From: Paenibacillus tyrphae
GTDB lineage: Bacteria; Bacillota; Bacilli; Paenibacillales; NBRC-103111
Reading direction: 5' to 3'
NCBI RefSeq assembly: GCF_000722545.1
Contig: NZ_JNVM01000051.1
Location: 1-64,000 of the forward strand
Length of the DNA stretch: 64,000 bases
In this document: piece after piece, positions 16,065 to 24,302 of the stretch
How the letters are laid out: the number at the start of each line of letters is the position of its first letter
Numbering within the stretch: the first letter of the stretch is position 1
The notes under the pieces: model-generated
Databases searched by the model: none
The model's input: only the letters and a program-made list of their open reading frames with translations
What the model was told of the DNA's origin: nothing
Translations under genes and position numbers: made by a program

Positions 16065-16220
16065 GGATGCACTCCTGTTCCGCAGCAAGCTTTTCTTGTG
16101 CTTGGATTTGAAGCTATTATAACACGAATAGGCCAACAATCCACTTTCGAAATTACTTTGGGATTGGAAATATGGTACACTGAGGAAAGGGTCAGGGAGC
16201 GGGAGGTTCGAACATTTACG

Positions 16221-17159
16221 ATGATGAACATCGACAACATACTTAAGTTGGTACAATCCGGCGATCTGGATATCGCCGAAGCCAAACGGCTGCTGGAGGA
16301 AGGGCTGTCCGGGGCGCATACCGCCCCGGCCGGTCGGCCGGAAACGGCCGTACAAGCCGGAAGAACGCAGGAGCAACCGGCAATGGATAAAACAGTAAAA
16401 GACGCCGGGGAGAAATCAGCCGGAGACACGCCGATGCGGCGCAAGGCATCCTTCCTATCGCTTTCGGAGGATGCCGTTGACGACAGTCTCGGTTACGCTC
16501 AGCTTGATCTGAGCCGTCCGGCACGGACCGGCTTCCCCGAGGTCATCTACGGGGAAAGCAAATCGGCGGAGCAAATCGCCGCGATCTTCGAGCGGCTGGC
16601 CGCCCATACGGACCGCGTGCTGGCGACGCGCGTCGACGCGGATAAAGCCGCCTATGTCGCGGAGCGCATCCCAGGGGTGAAGCATCACCCCGAGGCGCGG
16701 GCGCTGACTTGGCTGCGGAGCGGCGAAGCCGTGCCGGACGGCGGCAGCTACATCGCCGTCGTCTGCGCAGGCACGTCGGACGTACCTGTGGCGGAGGAAG
16801 CCGCCGTGACGGCCGAGTGCCTAGGCTCCCGCGTGGAGCGCGTCTACGACGTCGGCGTGGCCGGTATTCACCGGCTGTTCCGCCGGCTGCCGGTTATCCG
16901 TGGAGCGAGCGCGGTCGTGGTCGTCGCCGGGATGGAAGGGGCGCTCGCCAGCGTCTTGGGCGGCCTGGTGGCCGTGCCGGTCATTGCGGTGCCGACCAGC
17001 GTCGGCTATGGCGCAAACTTTCAAGGTGTCGCCGCGCTGCTATCCATGCTCAATGCCTGTGCGCCCGGCATTTCCGTCGTCAACATCGACAACGGCTTCG
17101 GCGCCGGATATAACGCCGCACTAATCCACCAAAACGGGACAAAGAGGGATGAAACGTGA
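16221..17159 (+). CDS. larB: Nickel-pincer cofactor biosynthesis protein LarB
   Basis: Carboxylates and hydrolyses nicotinic acid adenine dinucleotide, the first step toward the nickel-pincer nucleotide of lactate racemase-type enzymes. The C-terminal two thirds match PurE-like LarB (GSYIAVVCAGTSDVPVAEEA, YDVGVAGIHRL, VVVAGMEGALASVLGGL, VPTSVGYGANF). The N-terminal helix NILKLVQSGDLDIAEAKRLL is typical. A polar insert of about 55 residues separates the two, making the protein longer than usual (312 residues). GGGAGG is 14 bases before the ATG, rather far. It overlaps larC by four bases. No larE or larA is in the window. Confidence 0.88.
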   Translation: MMNIDNILKLVQSGDLDIAEAKRLLEEGLSGAHTAPAGRPETAVQAGRTQEQPAMDKTVKDAGEKSAGDTPMRRKASFLSLSEDAVDDSLGYAQLDLSRPARTGFPEVIYGESKSAEQIAAIFERLAAHTDRVLATRVDADKAAYVAERIPGVKHHPEARALTWLRSGEAVPDGGSYIAVVCAGTSDVPVAEEAAVTAECLGSRVERVYDVGVAGIHRLFRRLPVIRGASAVVVVAGMEGALASVLGGLVAVPVIAVPTSVGYGANFQGVAALLSMLNACAPGISVVNIDNGFGAGYNAALIHQNGTKRDET

Positions 17160-18220
17160 AAATCTTGTATTTGGACTGCTTCTCCGGAATCAGCGGCGAT
17201 ATGACGCTGGGAGCGCTTGTCGACGCCGGCGCGGACCGTCACTATATCGAAGAAGAGCTTCGCAAAATTCAAATCGAGCCGTTCTCGCTGGAATGGAGAC
17301 GCGTGAACAAGCGCGGCATATCCGCGCTGAAGCTCGACGTCATCCTTGATCCGCATACGCCGCCGGCGCACCATCGCCATTACTCGGAAATCGTGGAGCT
17401 GATTCATCGTGCCGGCTTCAACGAGCGCGTCGTCAAGCTGAGCCTCGCGATTTTCGAGAAGATTGGGGTAGCGGAAGCGAAAATACACAACATCCCGATC
17501 GAGCGCGTTCATTTTCACGAAGTAGGCGCAATTGATTCGATCGTCGATGTGATCGGAGTAGCCTTGGCCATCGATTCGCTGGAGATCGAGAAAATTTTGT
17601 CCTCCGCCGTACCTCTCGGCTCCGGCACGGTGCATTGCGATCATGGCATTTATCCGGTACCGGCCCCGGCTACGCTGGAAATGATGAAAGGGCTGCCCAT
17701 CGCGCCGACATCGTACTCGCTGGAGATGACGACGCCGACAGGCGCAGGCATCGTCTCCGGACTCGTCGACGAATTCGCCAAAGGCCTCCCGCCGATGATC
17801 GTGGAGTCGATCGGCTACGGAGCCGGAACGCGCGATTTGCCGAACCAACCTAACGTGCTGCGCGTCGTCGTCGGGCAAGCCGATCCCTATTTAAGCAAGT
17901 GGCAAATTCATCACGAAGAGTTCTCGCACGAGCACGTTCACGGACATCATCCGCCGGAACACCATCATCACGAGCACTCGCATGAGCACGGCCATGAGCA
18001 CCATCATCACGGGCATTCGCACGAGCACGGCCACGAGCACCATCATCATGAGCACTCGCACGAGCACGGCCATGAGCACCATCATCACGGACATTCGCAC
18101 GAGCATGAGCACGGGCACGAAAAACATAGCCATGACGATCATTCACACGATGAGGAGCACCCTCACGTGCACCACAAGCATGACAATGACGGTCCGGACG
18201 ATACTTGCATACGGCAATAG
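17156..18220 (+). CDS. larC1: LarC N-terminal part (LarC1) with histidine-rich tail
   Basis: LarC uses CTP to insert nickel into the pincer nucleotide. Residues 1-250 match LarC1 (start ILYLDCFSGISGDMTLGAL, then HFHEVGAIDSIVDV, TPTGAGIVSGL). Where LarC normally continues into its C-terminal domain, this protein ends in a roughly 90-residue tail of His, Glu and Gly with a repeated HSHEHGHEHHHH unit encoded by a 39-bp tandem repeat. The tail is a likely nickel reservoir. The missing C-terminal domain is encoded by the convergent gene at 18355-18831. It starts inside the larB stop (four-base overlap) and ends at a strong terminator. Confidence 0.9.
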   Translation: MKILYLDCFSGISGDMTLGALVDAGADRHYIEEELRKIQIEPFSLEWRRVNKRGISALKLDVILDPHTPPAHHRHYSEIVELIHRAGFNERVVKLSLAIFEKIGVAEAKIHNIPIERVHFHEVGAIDSIVDVIGVALAIDSLEIEKILSSAVPLGSGTVHCDHGIYPVPAPATLEMMKGLPIAPTSYSLEMTTPTGAGIVSGLVDEFAKGLPPMIVESIGYGAGTRDLPNQPNVLRVVVGQADPYLSKWQIHHEEFSHEHVHGHHPPEHHHHEHSHEHGHEHHHHGHSHEHGHEHHHHEHSHEHGHEHHHHGHSHEHEHGHEKHSHDDHSHDEEHPHVHHKHDNDGPDDTCIRQ

Positions 18221-18229
18221 GTAAAACGA

Positions 18230-18261
18230 GCGGCTTTTCCTCCGGGAAAAGGCCGCTTTTT
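18230..18261 (+). terminator. Terminator of the larB-larC1 operon
   Basis: GCGGCTTTTCC (18230-18240) pairs with GGAAAAGGCCGC (ending 18256), followed by five T. It starts 10 bases past the larC1 stop. Confidence 0.9.
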
Positions 18262-18291
18262 CGTTCTCTGCTTCCCTACGATAGAACGGCC

Positions 18292-18347
18292 AACGGACGG
18301 CTTCCGCCGGCAGAAACGCAAGGACTGCTTCGGGAGAACCGTCCGTT
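18292..18347. repeat. 9-bp inverted repeat beyond larC2
   Basis: AACGGACGG (18292-18300) pairs with CCGTCCGTT (18339-18347), just past the larC2 stop. There is no U-run on either side, so it may be a processing or weak termination hairpin. Confidence 0.5.
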
Positions 18348-18354
18348 TGCTCGT

Positions 18355-18831
18355 TTAAGCGCGGCCGCGCTCCATAAACCGCCGCCGCACCTCGTCGTAC
18401 ACTTGCTTGAGCGGCACGCCGTGCGTTTTGGCCGCCTGCTCGCATTCCTTAAACTCCGGGGCGAACTGGACGAGCTCTCCTTCATGGAACCCCGCTTTTA
18501 CCTGAATGGGCCCCCAGGGCGTATCGACCTTGTGAAGCTCCCTTCCCAGACGGTGGCAAGAGGCCCGCAAATAACGCAAGCCAAGCGTCGTCGTTTCCCG
18601 GAAAATGACGTCTTCCATTCGCTTCGCGCCGGCATCGTCAGTCAGTACGTTCAGCATGACGCCGGGGCGCCCTTTTTTCATAATAATCGGAATCCAGTAG
18701 ACGTCGTTGGCCCCCTGCTCCAGCAGCAGGTCGGTCACGTACGAACAGTATTCCGGATTCATATCATCGATATTGGCCTGCAAAATGAGCATGCGGTCAT
18801 CTACATGCTCTTCCCGGTGATCAAACGGCAT
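18355..18831 (-). CDS. larC2: LarC C-terminal domain (LarC2) as a separate gene
   Basis: A 158-residue protein matching the C-terminal domain of LarC: LQANIDDMNPEYCSYVTDLL, IPIIMKKGRPGVMLNVL, VIFRETTTLGLRY and EFKECEQAAKTHGVPLKQVYDEV. In Lactiplantibacillus, LarC1 and LarC2 are joined by programmed frameshifting. Here the two halves are on opposite strands, tail to tail, 134 bp apart, so they must be translated separately and meet as proteins. I chose the ATG at 18831, with GGGG about 8 bases upstream; a GTG at 18846 is possible. It starts head-to-head with the lytH gene. Confidence 0.88.
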   Translation of the reverse strand: MPFDHREEHVDDRMLILQANIDDMNPEYCSYVTDLLLEQGANDVYWIPIIMKKGRPGVMLNVLTDDAGAKRMEDVIFRETTTLGLRYLRASCHRLGRELHKVDTPWGPIQVKAGFHEGELVQFAPEFKECEQAAKTHGVPLKQVYDEVRRRFMERGRA

Positions 18832-18956
18832 CCGGCATCCCCCCACGCCTCCATCATATCAAACCGGACAAGGGATAAAAAGGCAGCGGCCCGCACATGC
18901 TACAGTTAAATGAAACCAGCGTGTCGATACCCGAACGAAGGAGGCAGCTATATCGT

Positions 18957-20033
18957 ATGGCAGCATTCCATGCACGAGTGTTAACCGCGGCGACTCTGTG
19001 CGCCGTGCTGCTCGTTGGCCCGGCAGCAGAGGGATTGGAAAACCGGGGGTTCGCCTACGCTCCTGCAGCCAAGACTCCTGCATTACCGAAAGCAAGCAAA
19101 GCGGCGAATGGAATGAAAGCCACGTTCGCCGAGCGCAAGGATCTGTTCGACAAAGTCAGTGCGGTTACCGGCATTCCTTGGTATTATTTAGCAGCCGCCG
19201 ATCAATACGAACGGACGATCAACTTGGCCAAAAAGCGCCCGGCCCCTGACGGATTGATCGCCATTTATTTTACCGATCTGCAGTGGGGCGGCATTCTCAA
19301 CCCCGACCACGAAGACAAAAATGTGAACAGTATTCAATGGTTCGGAGGAATCGGCAGAGACGGCTCGGGGGATGGCTTCGCAGACCGGATGAACGATCTT
19401 GACCGACTGTACTCGATGGCTGTCAACATGCTCAAAAAAGGAAGCGCCGAGGAAGACATCCGCATCGGACTTTGGGATTATTATCAAAATACCCGGAGCG
19501 TCGAACGGATTCAGCAATTCGCCCGGATCTACGCCCATTTCGATACGCTCGACCTGTACGAGCACTGCTTCGTCATGCCGCTTAGCGCCGATTATTCCTA
19601 TCGCAGCACATGGGGTGCCAGCCGCGGCTGGGGCGGATACCGCATCCACGAAGGAACCGACATCTTCGCCGGCTACGGCGTTCCGGTACGCAGCGCCACG
19701 TACGGCGTCATCGAAGTGATGGGCTGGAATCCGTACGGCGGCTGGCGCATTGGGATCCGCGATTTAAACAACGTGTATCATTATTACGCCCATTTGTCCC
19801 GCTTTAACAAAAAAGAAGTGCAGCAAGGCAGTATCGTGAAGCCGGGGCAAGTGATCGGCTGGGTCGGCAGCTCCGGCTATGGCAAGCCCGGCACGTCCGG
19901 GAAGTTTCCGCCCCATCTGCACTACGGATTGTACCGTGACAACGGGCTGACGGAATGGTCCTTTGATCCGTACCCCCACTTGCGCAAATGGGAGCGGGAA
20001 GAACGCATGCGGCGCAAGACAACCACACCGTGA
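18957..20033 (+). CDS. lytH: M23-family cell-wall endopeptidase (LytH/YunA-like)
   Basis: A 358-residue exported protein. A hydrophobic N-terminal segment (residues about 8-25) serves as signal or anchor. A helical domain that includes WYYLAAADQYERTI follows, and then a LytM/M23 domain with zinc ligands in HEGTDIF and in PPHLHYGLY. B. subtilis LytH (YunA) is an L-Ala-D-Glu peptidase made late in sporulation that trims spore cortex side chains. The neighbouring yunB, yutD and lipA match that locus and support the assignment. The ATG at 18957 has AAGGAGG 12 bases upstream. Confidence 0.85.
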   Translation: MAAFHARVLTAATLCAVLLVGPAAEGLENRGFAYAPAAKTPALPKASKAANGMKATFAERKDLFDKVSAVTGIPWYYLAAADQYERTINLAKKRPAPDGLIAIYFTDLQWGGILNPDHEDKNVNSIQWFGGIGRDGSGDGFADRMNDLDRLYSMAVNMLKKGSAEEDIRIGLWDYYQNTRSVERIQQFARIYAHFDTLDLYEHCFVMPLSADYSYRSTWGASRGWGGYRIHEGTDIFAGYGVPVRSATYGVIEVMGWNPYGGWRIGIRDLNNVYHYYAHLSRFNKKEVQQGSIVKPGQVIGWVGSSGYGKPGTSGKFPPHLHYGLYRDNGLTEWSFDPYPHLRKWEREERMRRKTTTP

Positions 20034-20073
20034 CGGAGTTCTTCCCGCCTGAGGCGTTATATCGCTGCACCAT

Positions 20074-20126
20074 AATCCGGTACGTAAACGCGGAAGCCGC
20101 CGCGAATCCCGTACCGGATTTATTTT
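20074..20126 (+). terminator. Terminator of lytH
   Basis: AATCCGGTACG (20074-20084) pairs with CGTACCGGATT (20110-20120), followed by TATTTT. It overlaps the last codon of the convergent yunB gene. A further 11-bp inverted repeat, GCGGGAAGAAC at 19994-20004 with its complement at 20038-20048, spans the lytH stop. Confidence 0.75.
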
Positions 20127-20902
20127 GCTTTCGGCTCGACGGACGACTCCTTGCTTCGCGCCTCCGAAGCGTCGGGCTTCGCCGCCGGAACGTTAACATT
20201 CGGGAGCGAGATTCCCGGGGGCAGCGGCCCCGACTGGCCGACCGGATTGCCCCGGCCGTCAAAATAATAGGTAGGCACATCCCCGACCACCAGCGAATAG
20301 GATACGGGCAGCTCCGTTTCCATCACTTCGGGCGTGGAATCGAATGGAATAATGACCGTCATTTCGACCGTCACATGAACGTATACCTCCACCAAAATCA
20401 TATTGATGCCGGCGCTCTGATAGCGCGTATTCAGCTCCACCTTGGCCGTGCCTGCAGGTACGAGCCGGATCGGAATATTCGGCCCGAACGATGCGAGAAG
20501 CGGCGAATGCATCGCCTGACCGAGCGGGATATGCTCGGGAACGGAGCCTACGGCTTCCAGCTGCTTGGTGACAATATTGACCGTATCGGCGGTAATCCGG
20601 CTGTGCTCCGCATAATTTAACATGAAGCCCGTAATTTTGCCGTTGTGGTCGGTACGCCAATCGATCAGCTTCTCGAAGTTGGTGTTCTGCGCCATCCGGT
20701 CCGCGATCGCCGAATTAATCGCTTCCGTCGCGATCTGCTTCACGCGCACCCGCGCCAAATGCACCAGCGGTTCCTTTAAATTTCGCTCGACGTACAAATA
20801 AGCCTGCATGCAGAGAAGCAGCAGAACGACCAGCACGATCAACAGCGTGCGCTTCAGCTTGCTTTTGCCCGAGGGACTGCTTCTCCATCTGCGCTTCAGC
20901 AC
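20120..20902 (-). CDS. yunB: Sporulation protein YunB
   Basis: A 260-residue protein with one N-terminal membrane span (about 18-37) and an exterior domain matching YunB: ARVRVKQIATEAINSAI, ITGFMLNYAEHSRI, VELNTRYQSAGINMILVEVYV. YunB is needed for spore formation in B. subtilis and is made in the mother cell under SigE; its biochemical role is unknown. The C-terminal 40 residues are Pro/Ser-rich. The start is a GTG at 20902 with GGGGGAG 6 bases upstream. It is convergent with lytH. Confidence 0.9.
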   Translation of the reverse strand: MLKRRWRSSPSGKSKLKRTLLIVLVVLLLLCMQAYLYVERNLKEPLVHLARVRVKQIATEAINSAIADRMAQNTNFEKLIDWRTDHNGKITGFMLNYAEHSRITADTVNIVTKQLEAVGSVPEHIPLGQAMHSPLLASFGPNIPIRLVPAGTAKVELNTRYQSAGINMILVEVYVHVTVEMTVIIPFDSTPEVMETELPVSYSLVVGDVPTYYFDGRGNPVGQSGPLPPGISLPNVNVPAAKPDASEARSKESSVEPKAK

Positions 20903-21013
20903 CGCGGCTCCCCCTTCCCCGGCCTGTACGGCCCGTCTGTTACAGCCTATGCGGACCGGCCGGGAAAAAGACGGCGCGGATGGAAACGAACGTCGCCGCT
21001 TTCAGGCTGAAGC

Positions 21014-21043
21014 AAAAAAACCGCCTTTCGCAAGGAAAGACGG
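21014..21043 (-). terminator. Terminator of the P-type ATPase gene
   Basis: On the minus strand CCGTCTTTCC pairs with GAAAGGCGG and is followed by seven U (A-run 21014-21020). It lies 22 bases past the ATPase stop. Confidence 0.88.
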
Positions 21044-21065
21044 CCGGAAAAAGAGCCTCTCGGCT

Positions 21066-23564
21066 TTACGGCTTGATACGGAGCAGCCGCATGCCGTTGG
21101 CGATCACGATAAGCGAGCTGCCCGTGTCGGCCAGCACTGCCAACCAGAGCGTCGAAGCTCCGAAGAAGATGAGAGCGAGAAAGACTGCCTTAACAAGCAG
21201 AGAAAAGGCGATATTTTGCTTAATAATCCGCAGTGCACGGCGGCTTAGCTGTACTGTGTACGCCAGTTTGGACAAATCGTCCGCCATCAGGGCGACATCG
21301 GCCGTTTCAAGCGCCGTGTCGGTACCGGCCGCCCCCATCGCGATGCCTACGGTTGCCGTGGCCAGTGCAGGCGCATCGTTCACTCCGTCCCCCACCATCG
21401 CGACATGCCCGTGCTCGTGCATCAACTCGCGGACGGCGGTTACTTTGTCCTGCGGCAGCAGCTCGGCGCGGTAGGCGATCCCGCCCAGCTTGGAGGCGGT
21501 CGCCTCTGCCGTTCCCCGGTTGTCGCCGGTTAGCATCACCGCTTGACGGATGCCCGCGGCGCGAAGCTGTTCCAATGCCGTGCGGCTGTTCGGGCGAAGC
21601 TCGTCGGAGGCCGCGAAGACGGCCCACGGCTCCTTCGCCGTACCCAGCACCATGACGGTGTTTCCTTGGCTTTCCAGCCGCTCCAGCTCCCCTTGCAGCG
21701 ATTCCAGGGAAATGCCCAGCTCTTGGACGAACCACCGGGGGCTCCCGATAAAGAATAAGCTGCCGCCGACTTGCGCTTTGGCCCCTCGTCCGGGCACGGC
21801 GGCAAAATCCGCAATGTCCGCAAGCGGCACGCCCTCCTGCTTCGCTTTTCTGACGATCGCCTCGCCGACAGGGTGCCCTGACCGCGCCTCGATCCCTCCT
21901 GCGATCGTCAGCACCTCTTCCGCGGTTCTTCCTCCCAGTGGAATGCATTCCGTCACCTCGGGTACGCCGGCCGTCAACGTGCCGGTCTTGTCGAAAGCGA
22001 TGGCCTCTACGGCGCCGAGCCGTTCCAAATACGCGCCGCCCTTGATCAATACGCCGTGTCTCGCCGCGTTGCCGATCGCCGATACGATGCTGACGGGCGT
22101 AGAAATGACCAAGGCGCACGGGCAAGACACGACGAGCATCATCAGCGCGCGGTAAAACCACGGCCCGAACGGCTGGCCAAGCGCCAGCGCGGGAATCACC
22201 GCAATGCCAAGCGCAATAAGGAGCACGGCAGGGGTATAGTACTTGGCAAAGGCGTCGATGAACCGCTGTGACGGCGCTTTCTGCGCCTGGGCGTCCTCGA
22301 CCATGCGGATGATGCGGGAGAGCGTGTTGTCTTCCACGCGCCGGGTGACCCGGATTTCCAGCGCCCCTTCCCCGTTGATCGTGCCGGCGAACGCTTCGCT
22401 GCCCGTTTCCTTGAGCACCGGAACGGATTCGCCCGTAATCGGAGCTTGATTCACCGACGAAGTCCCTTGAATGACCATCCCGTCCATGGCGATTTTTTCG
22501 CCGGGCTTCACGAGCAGAATGTCTCCGACTTCGATCTGCCCCGTCGGCAGCTTCATCTCACTGCCTTGCCTGCGGACCAGTGCCTCCTTGGGCGACAAAT
22601 CCATCAATCCGCGAATCGACCTGCGGGTCCGGTCCATCGTGTAAGCTTCAAGCGTCTCGCCGAGCGAGAAAAGTACCACAACGGCGGCCCCTTCCTCCCA
22701 CTGCCCGATGCAGCCGGCGCCGATCGCGGCTACGGTCATGAGCAGATCCATGCCGATCGTCCCCGACTTGAGCCCGTAGATGCCGGTACGCGCGATGCGG
22801 AATCCGCCGATCACCATAGCCGCGACATACAGCAGCGTGACGACCGACTCCGGCGCGACTTTGGTTGAGGCAAGCAGCCAAGCAACCAAAAACACCGCTC
22901 CGGATACCGCCGTCGGCACCGCTTTTTTGTTGCGTTTCCAGAACGGCTGCTCTCCGTAGGTCCCGGGCAGCGTACCGTTGTCGGCGATGGCCGTGTAGCC
23001 CGCCTGCTTTACCGTCTGCATGACGGCTTCCCCGGCGGTCCCGTCATGAATGACGGTCATTTTGGCGGCCCCGTAATTGACCGAAGCGATCCGGACGGTA
23101 GCCAGCGCCCCGACCCGTTTCTCCAGTTTCCGCGCGCAATCCGCGCAGTCCATTCCTTCGATGCGGTACACGCTGGATATCGCTCCGGCCGCCGCAGCTT
23201 CCGCAGCCGCCGCGGCTAGGGCGGCGTTGGCCGCTTCCTCCGCCTCGTGGCTGCTTCCGCAGCCGCAGGCGCCGTGATCGTGGCTATGGCTATGGCCGTG
23301 GTCGTGGCTGTGGTCATGATCGTGATGATCCCCGCAGCCGCAAGCGTCATGGCTGTGGCCGTGATCGTGATTGTGACTGTGATCATGACCTTGTTTATGA
23401 TCATGGCTGTGACTGTGATCATGATCATGCTCGTGCTCGTGGCCGCACCCGGCGTCATGCCCATGCTTAAGCTCCTGGTCGTGCCGGGGATCGCCGTTTC
23501 CATGAACATCAGGCTTGCTGCCGTGCGGCGTTCCGGACCCGCAGCAGGATGGTTTGCCGGACAT
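21066..23564 (-). CDS. cadA: Zinc/cadmium/lead-exporting P1B-type ATPase (CadA/ZntA-like)
   Basis: Pumps soft divalent metals out of the cell. The product is about 832 residues. The first 110 are extremely His/Asp/Cys-rich, a likely metal buffer. An HMA domain with GMDCADC follows, then membrane segments, the CPC metal site (SCPCALVIS), phosphorylation motif DKTGTL, nucleotide-binding GHPVGEA and GDGVNDAPAL. The CPC motif and HMA domain place it in the Zn/Cd/Pb group. The ATG at 23564 has GGAG 8 bases upstream; a TTG at 23585 is less likely. Its own promoter with an adjoining operator-like site suggests control by the ArsR protein encoded upstream. Confidence 0.93.
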   Translation of the reverse strand: MSGKPSCCGSGTPHGSKPDVHGNGDPRHDQELKHGHDAGCGHEHEHDHDHSHSHDHKQGHDHSHNHDHGHSHDACGCGDHHDHDHSHDHGHSHSHDHGACGCGSSHEAEEAANAALAAAAAEAAAAGAISSVYRIEGMDCADCARKLEKRVGALATVRIASVNYGAAKMTVIHDGTAGEAVMQTVKQAGYTAIADNGTLPGTYGEQPFWKRNKKAVPTAVSGAVFLVAWLLASTKVAPESVVTLLYVAAMVIGGFRIARTGIYGLKSGTIGMDLLMTVAAIGAGCIGQWEEGAAVVVLFSLGETLEAYTMDRTRRSIRGLMDLSPKEALVRRQGSEMKLPTGQIEVGDILLVKPGEKIAMDGMVIQGTSSVNQAPITGESVPVLKETGSEAFAGTINGEGALEIRVTRRVEDNTLSRIIRMVEDAQAQKAPSQRFIDAFAKYYTPAVLLIALGIAVIPALALGQPFGPWFYRALMMLVVSCPCALVISTPVSIVSAIGNAARHGVLIKGGAYLERLGAVEAIAFDKTGTLTAGVPEVTECIPLGGRTAEEVLTIAGGIEARSGHPVGEAIVRKAKQEGVPLADIADFAAVPGRGAKAQVGGSLFFIGSPRWFVQELGISLESLQGELERLESQGNTVMVLGTAKEPWAVFAASDELRPNSRTALEQLRAAGIRQAVMLTGDNRGTAEATASKLGGIAYRAELLPQDKVTAVRELMHEHGHVAMVGDGVNDAPALATATVGIAMGAAGTDTALETADVALMADDLSKLAYTVQLSRRALRIIKQNIAFSLLVKAVFLALIFFGASTLWLAVLADTGSSLIVIANGMRLLRIKP

Positions 23565-23588
23565 ATCTCCATCTCCTCTATGCAATAC

Positions 23589-23604
23589 ATGATTAATTGT
23601 TCAT
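23589..23604. promoter_or_regulatory. Putative ArsR/SmtB operator before cadA
   Basis: ATGATTAATTGTTCAT is an imperfect palindrome (ATGA..AATT..TCAT) of the kind bound by zinc/cadmium ArsR sensors (TGAA-N6-TTCA). It lies just downstream of the predicted cadA start point, where bound repressor would block transcription. Confidence 0.55.
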
Positions 23605-23616
23605 ACGTTTATTACC

Positions 23617-23646
23617 ATCTTATGTCATCCAGCGCAGATCTGTCAA
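23617..23646 (-). promoter_or_regulatory. SigA-type promoter of cadA
   Basis: On the minus strand a perfect TTGACA (plus 23641-23646) is followed after 18 bases by TAAGAT (plus 23617-23622). It sits between the arsR terminator and the cadA start, so cadA has its own promoter. Confidence 0.7.
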
Positions 23647-23689
23647 CCGTCGTTCGCCCGTATTTTGAATCAATGATGAAAAGAAAAAT

Positions 23690-23718
23690 AAAAAAGCAGG
23701 AGGATCTCCCCCTGCTTT
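23690..23718 (-). terminator. Terminator of arsR
   Basis: AAAGCAGG (23693-23700) pairs with CCTGCTTT (23711-23718). An inner imperfect stem and a U-rich tail on the minus strand complete it. It separates arsR from the cadA promoter. Confidence 0.8.
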
Positions 23719-23735
23719 AGTATGCTCACTTACCG

Positions 23736-24098
23736 CTAGCCGTGCTTGACGTGCTGCAGCATCTGCACGAAAATTTGCTCGATGTGCTCGTCGTCGAGCG
23801 AGTAGAACACCGTCTTCCCTACTTTGCGCCGCTTCACGATACGCAAATTGCGCAAATAACGAAGCTGATGCGAAATCGCCGACTGCCCCATTTCCAGAAC
23901 CAATGTCAGGTCATGCACACAGAGCTCTTTTTGCAGCAGCGTATATATAATCTTCACCCGCGTCGGGTCGCCCAGCGCTTTGAATACGTCCGCCAGTCCG
24001 GCCGCCGTCGCTTCCGGGATCAAACTTTCCTTCAAATCTTCAATCTGTGAGGTTCCCTCACAGGTCTCATCGCATTGATCTTGCAGCATTTTTTCCAA
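23736..24098 (-). CDS. ArsR/SmtB-family zinc/cadmium-sensing repressor
   Basis: A 120-residue winged-helix repressor (LADVFKALGDPTRVKIIYTL, GQSAISHQLRYLRNLRIV). The C-terminal helix has a complete alpha-5 metal site D-x-H-x10-H-x-x-H (DEH...QHVKH), the zinc-sensing site of SmtB/CzrA proteins. ELCVHDL in the alpha-3 position and an N-terminal CDETC offer further ligands, as in CadC-like sensors. It is expected to repress cadA and leave DNA when zinc or cadmium binds. The start is a TTG at 24098 with AAGGCGGTG 7 bases upstream; a TATAAT box is at plus 24144-24149. Confidence 0.88.
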   Translation of the reverse strand: MEKMLQDQCDETCEGTSQIEDLKESLIPEATAAGLADVFKALGDPTRVKIIYTLLQKELCVHDLTLVLEMGQSAISHQLRYLRNLRIVKRRKVGKTVFYSLDDEHIEQIFVQMLQHVKHG

Positions 24099-24232
24099 GA
24101 CACAACACCGCCTTCATCCTAATCAAGCTTATCCGTTGTTCCCATTATAACAGAAAACGAATGGGTTGTCGGATCTCCTTCGAGCTTAGTAGTAATAATT
24201 ATAATTTAGCTTCTGAAATTTGCAACCCCCTC

Positions 24233-24280
24233 TTGACTCTCTATGTATAGCTGTTATATATATAGTATAACAATTATAAC
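24233..24280 (+). promoter_or_regulatory. Promoter and palindromic site before the secreted hydrolase
   Basis: TTGACT (24233-24238) is followed after 16-18 bases by TATATA. The -10 region is inside GTTATA-N7-TATAAC (24253-24271), and another TATAAC follows at 24275-24280. The repeats around the start point suggest a repressor operator; its regulator is unknown. Confidence 0.5.
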
Positions 24281-24302
24281 TGCAAACTTGGGGGAACAGC
24301 AT

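Noticed and set aside
15633..16220. Long N-terminal extension of LarB
   Set aside because: It is antisense to lipA; LarB homology begins at about 16221.
16065..16376. N-terminal extension of LipA
   Set aside because: No homology and no ribosome site; AGGAGTG directly precedes the ATG at 16064.
17890..18146. Minus-strand frames opposite the LarC1 His-rich tail
   Set aside because: Repetitive antisense of the His codons; no start site or known product.
23216..23720. Frames on both strands around the CadA His-rich N-terminus
   Set aside because: Shadows of the repetitive His/Asp coding sequence.
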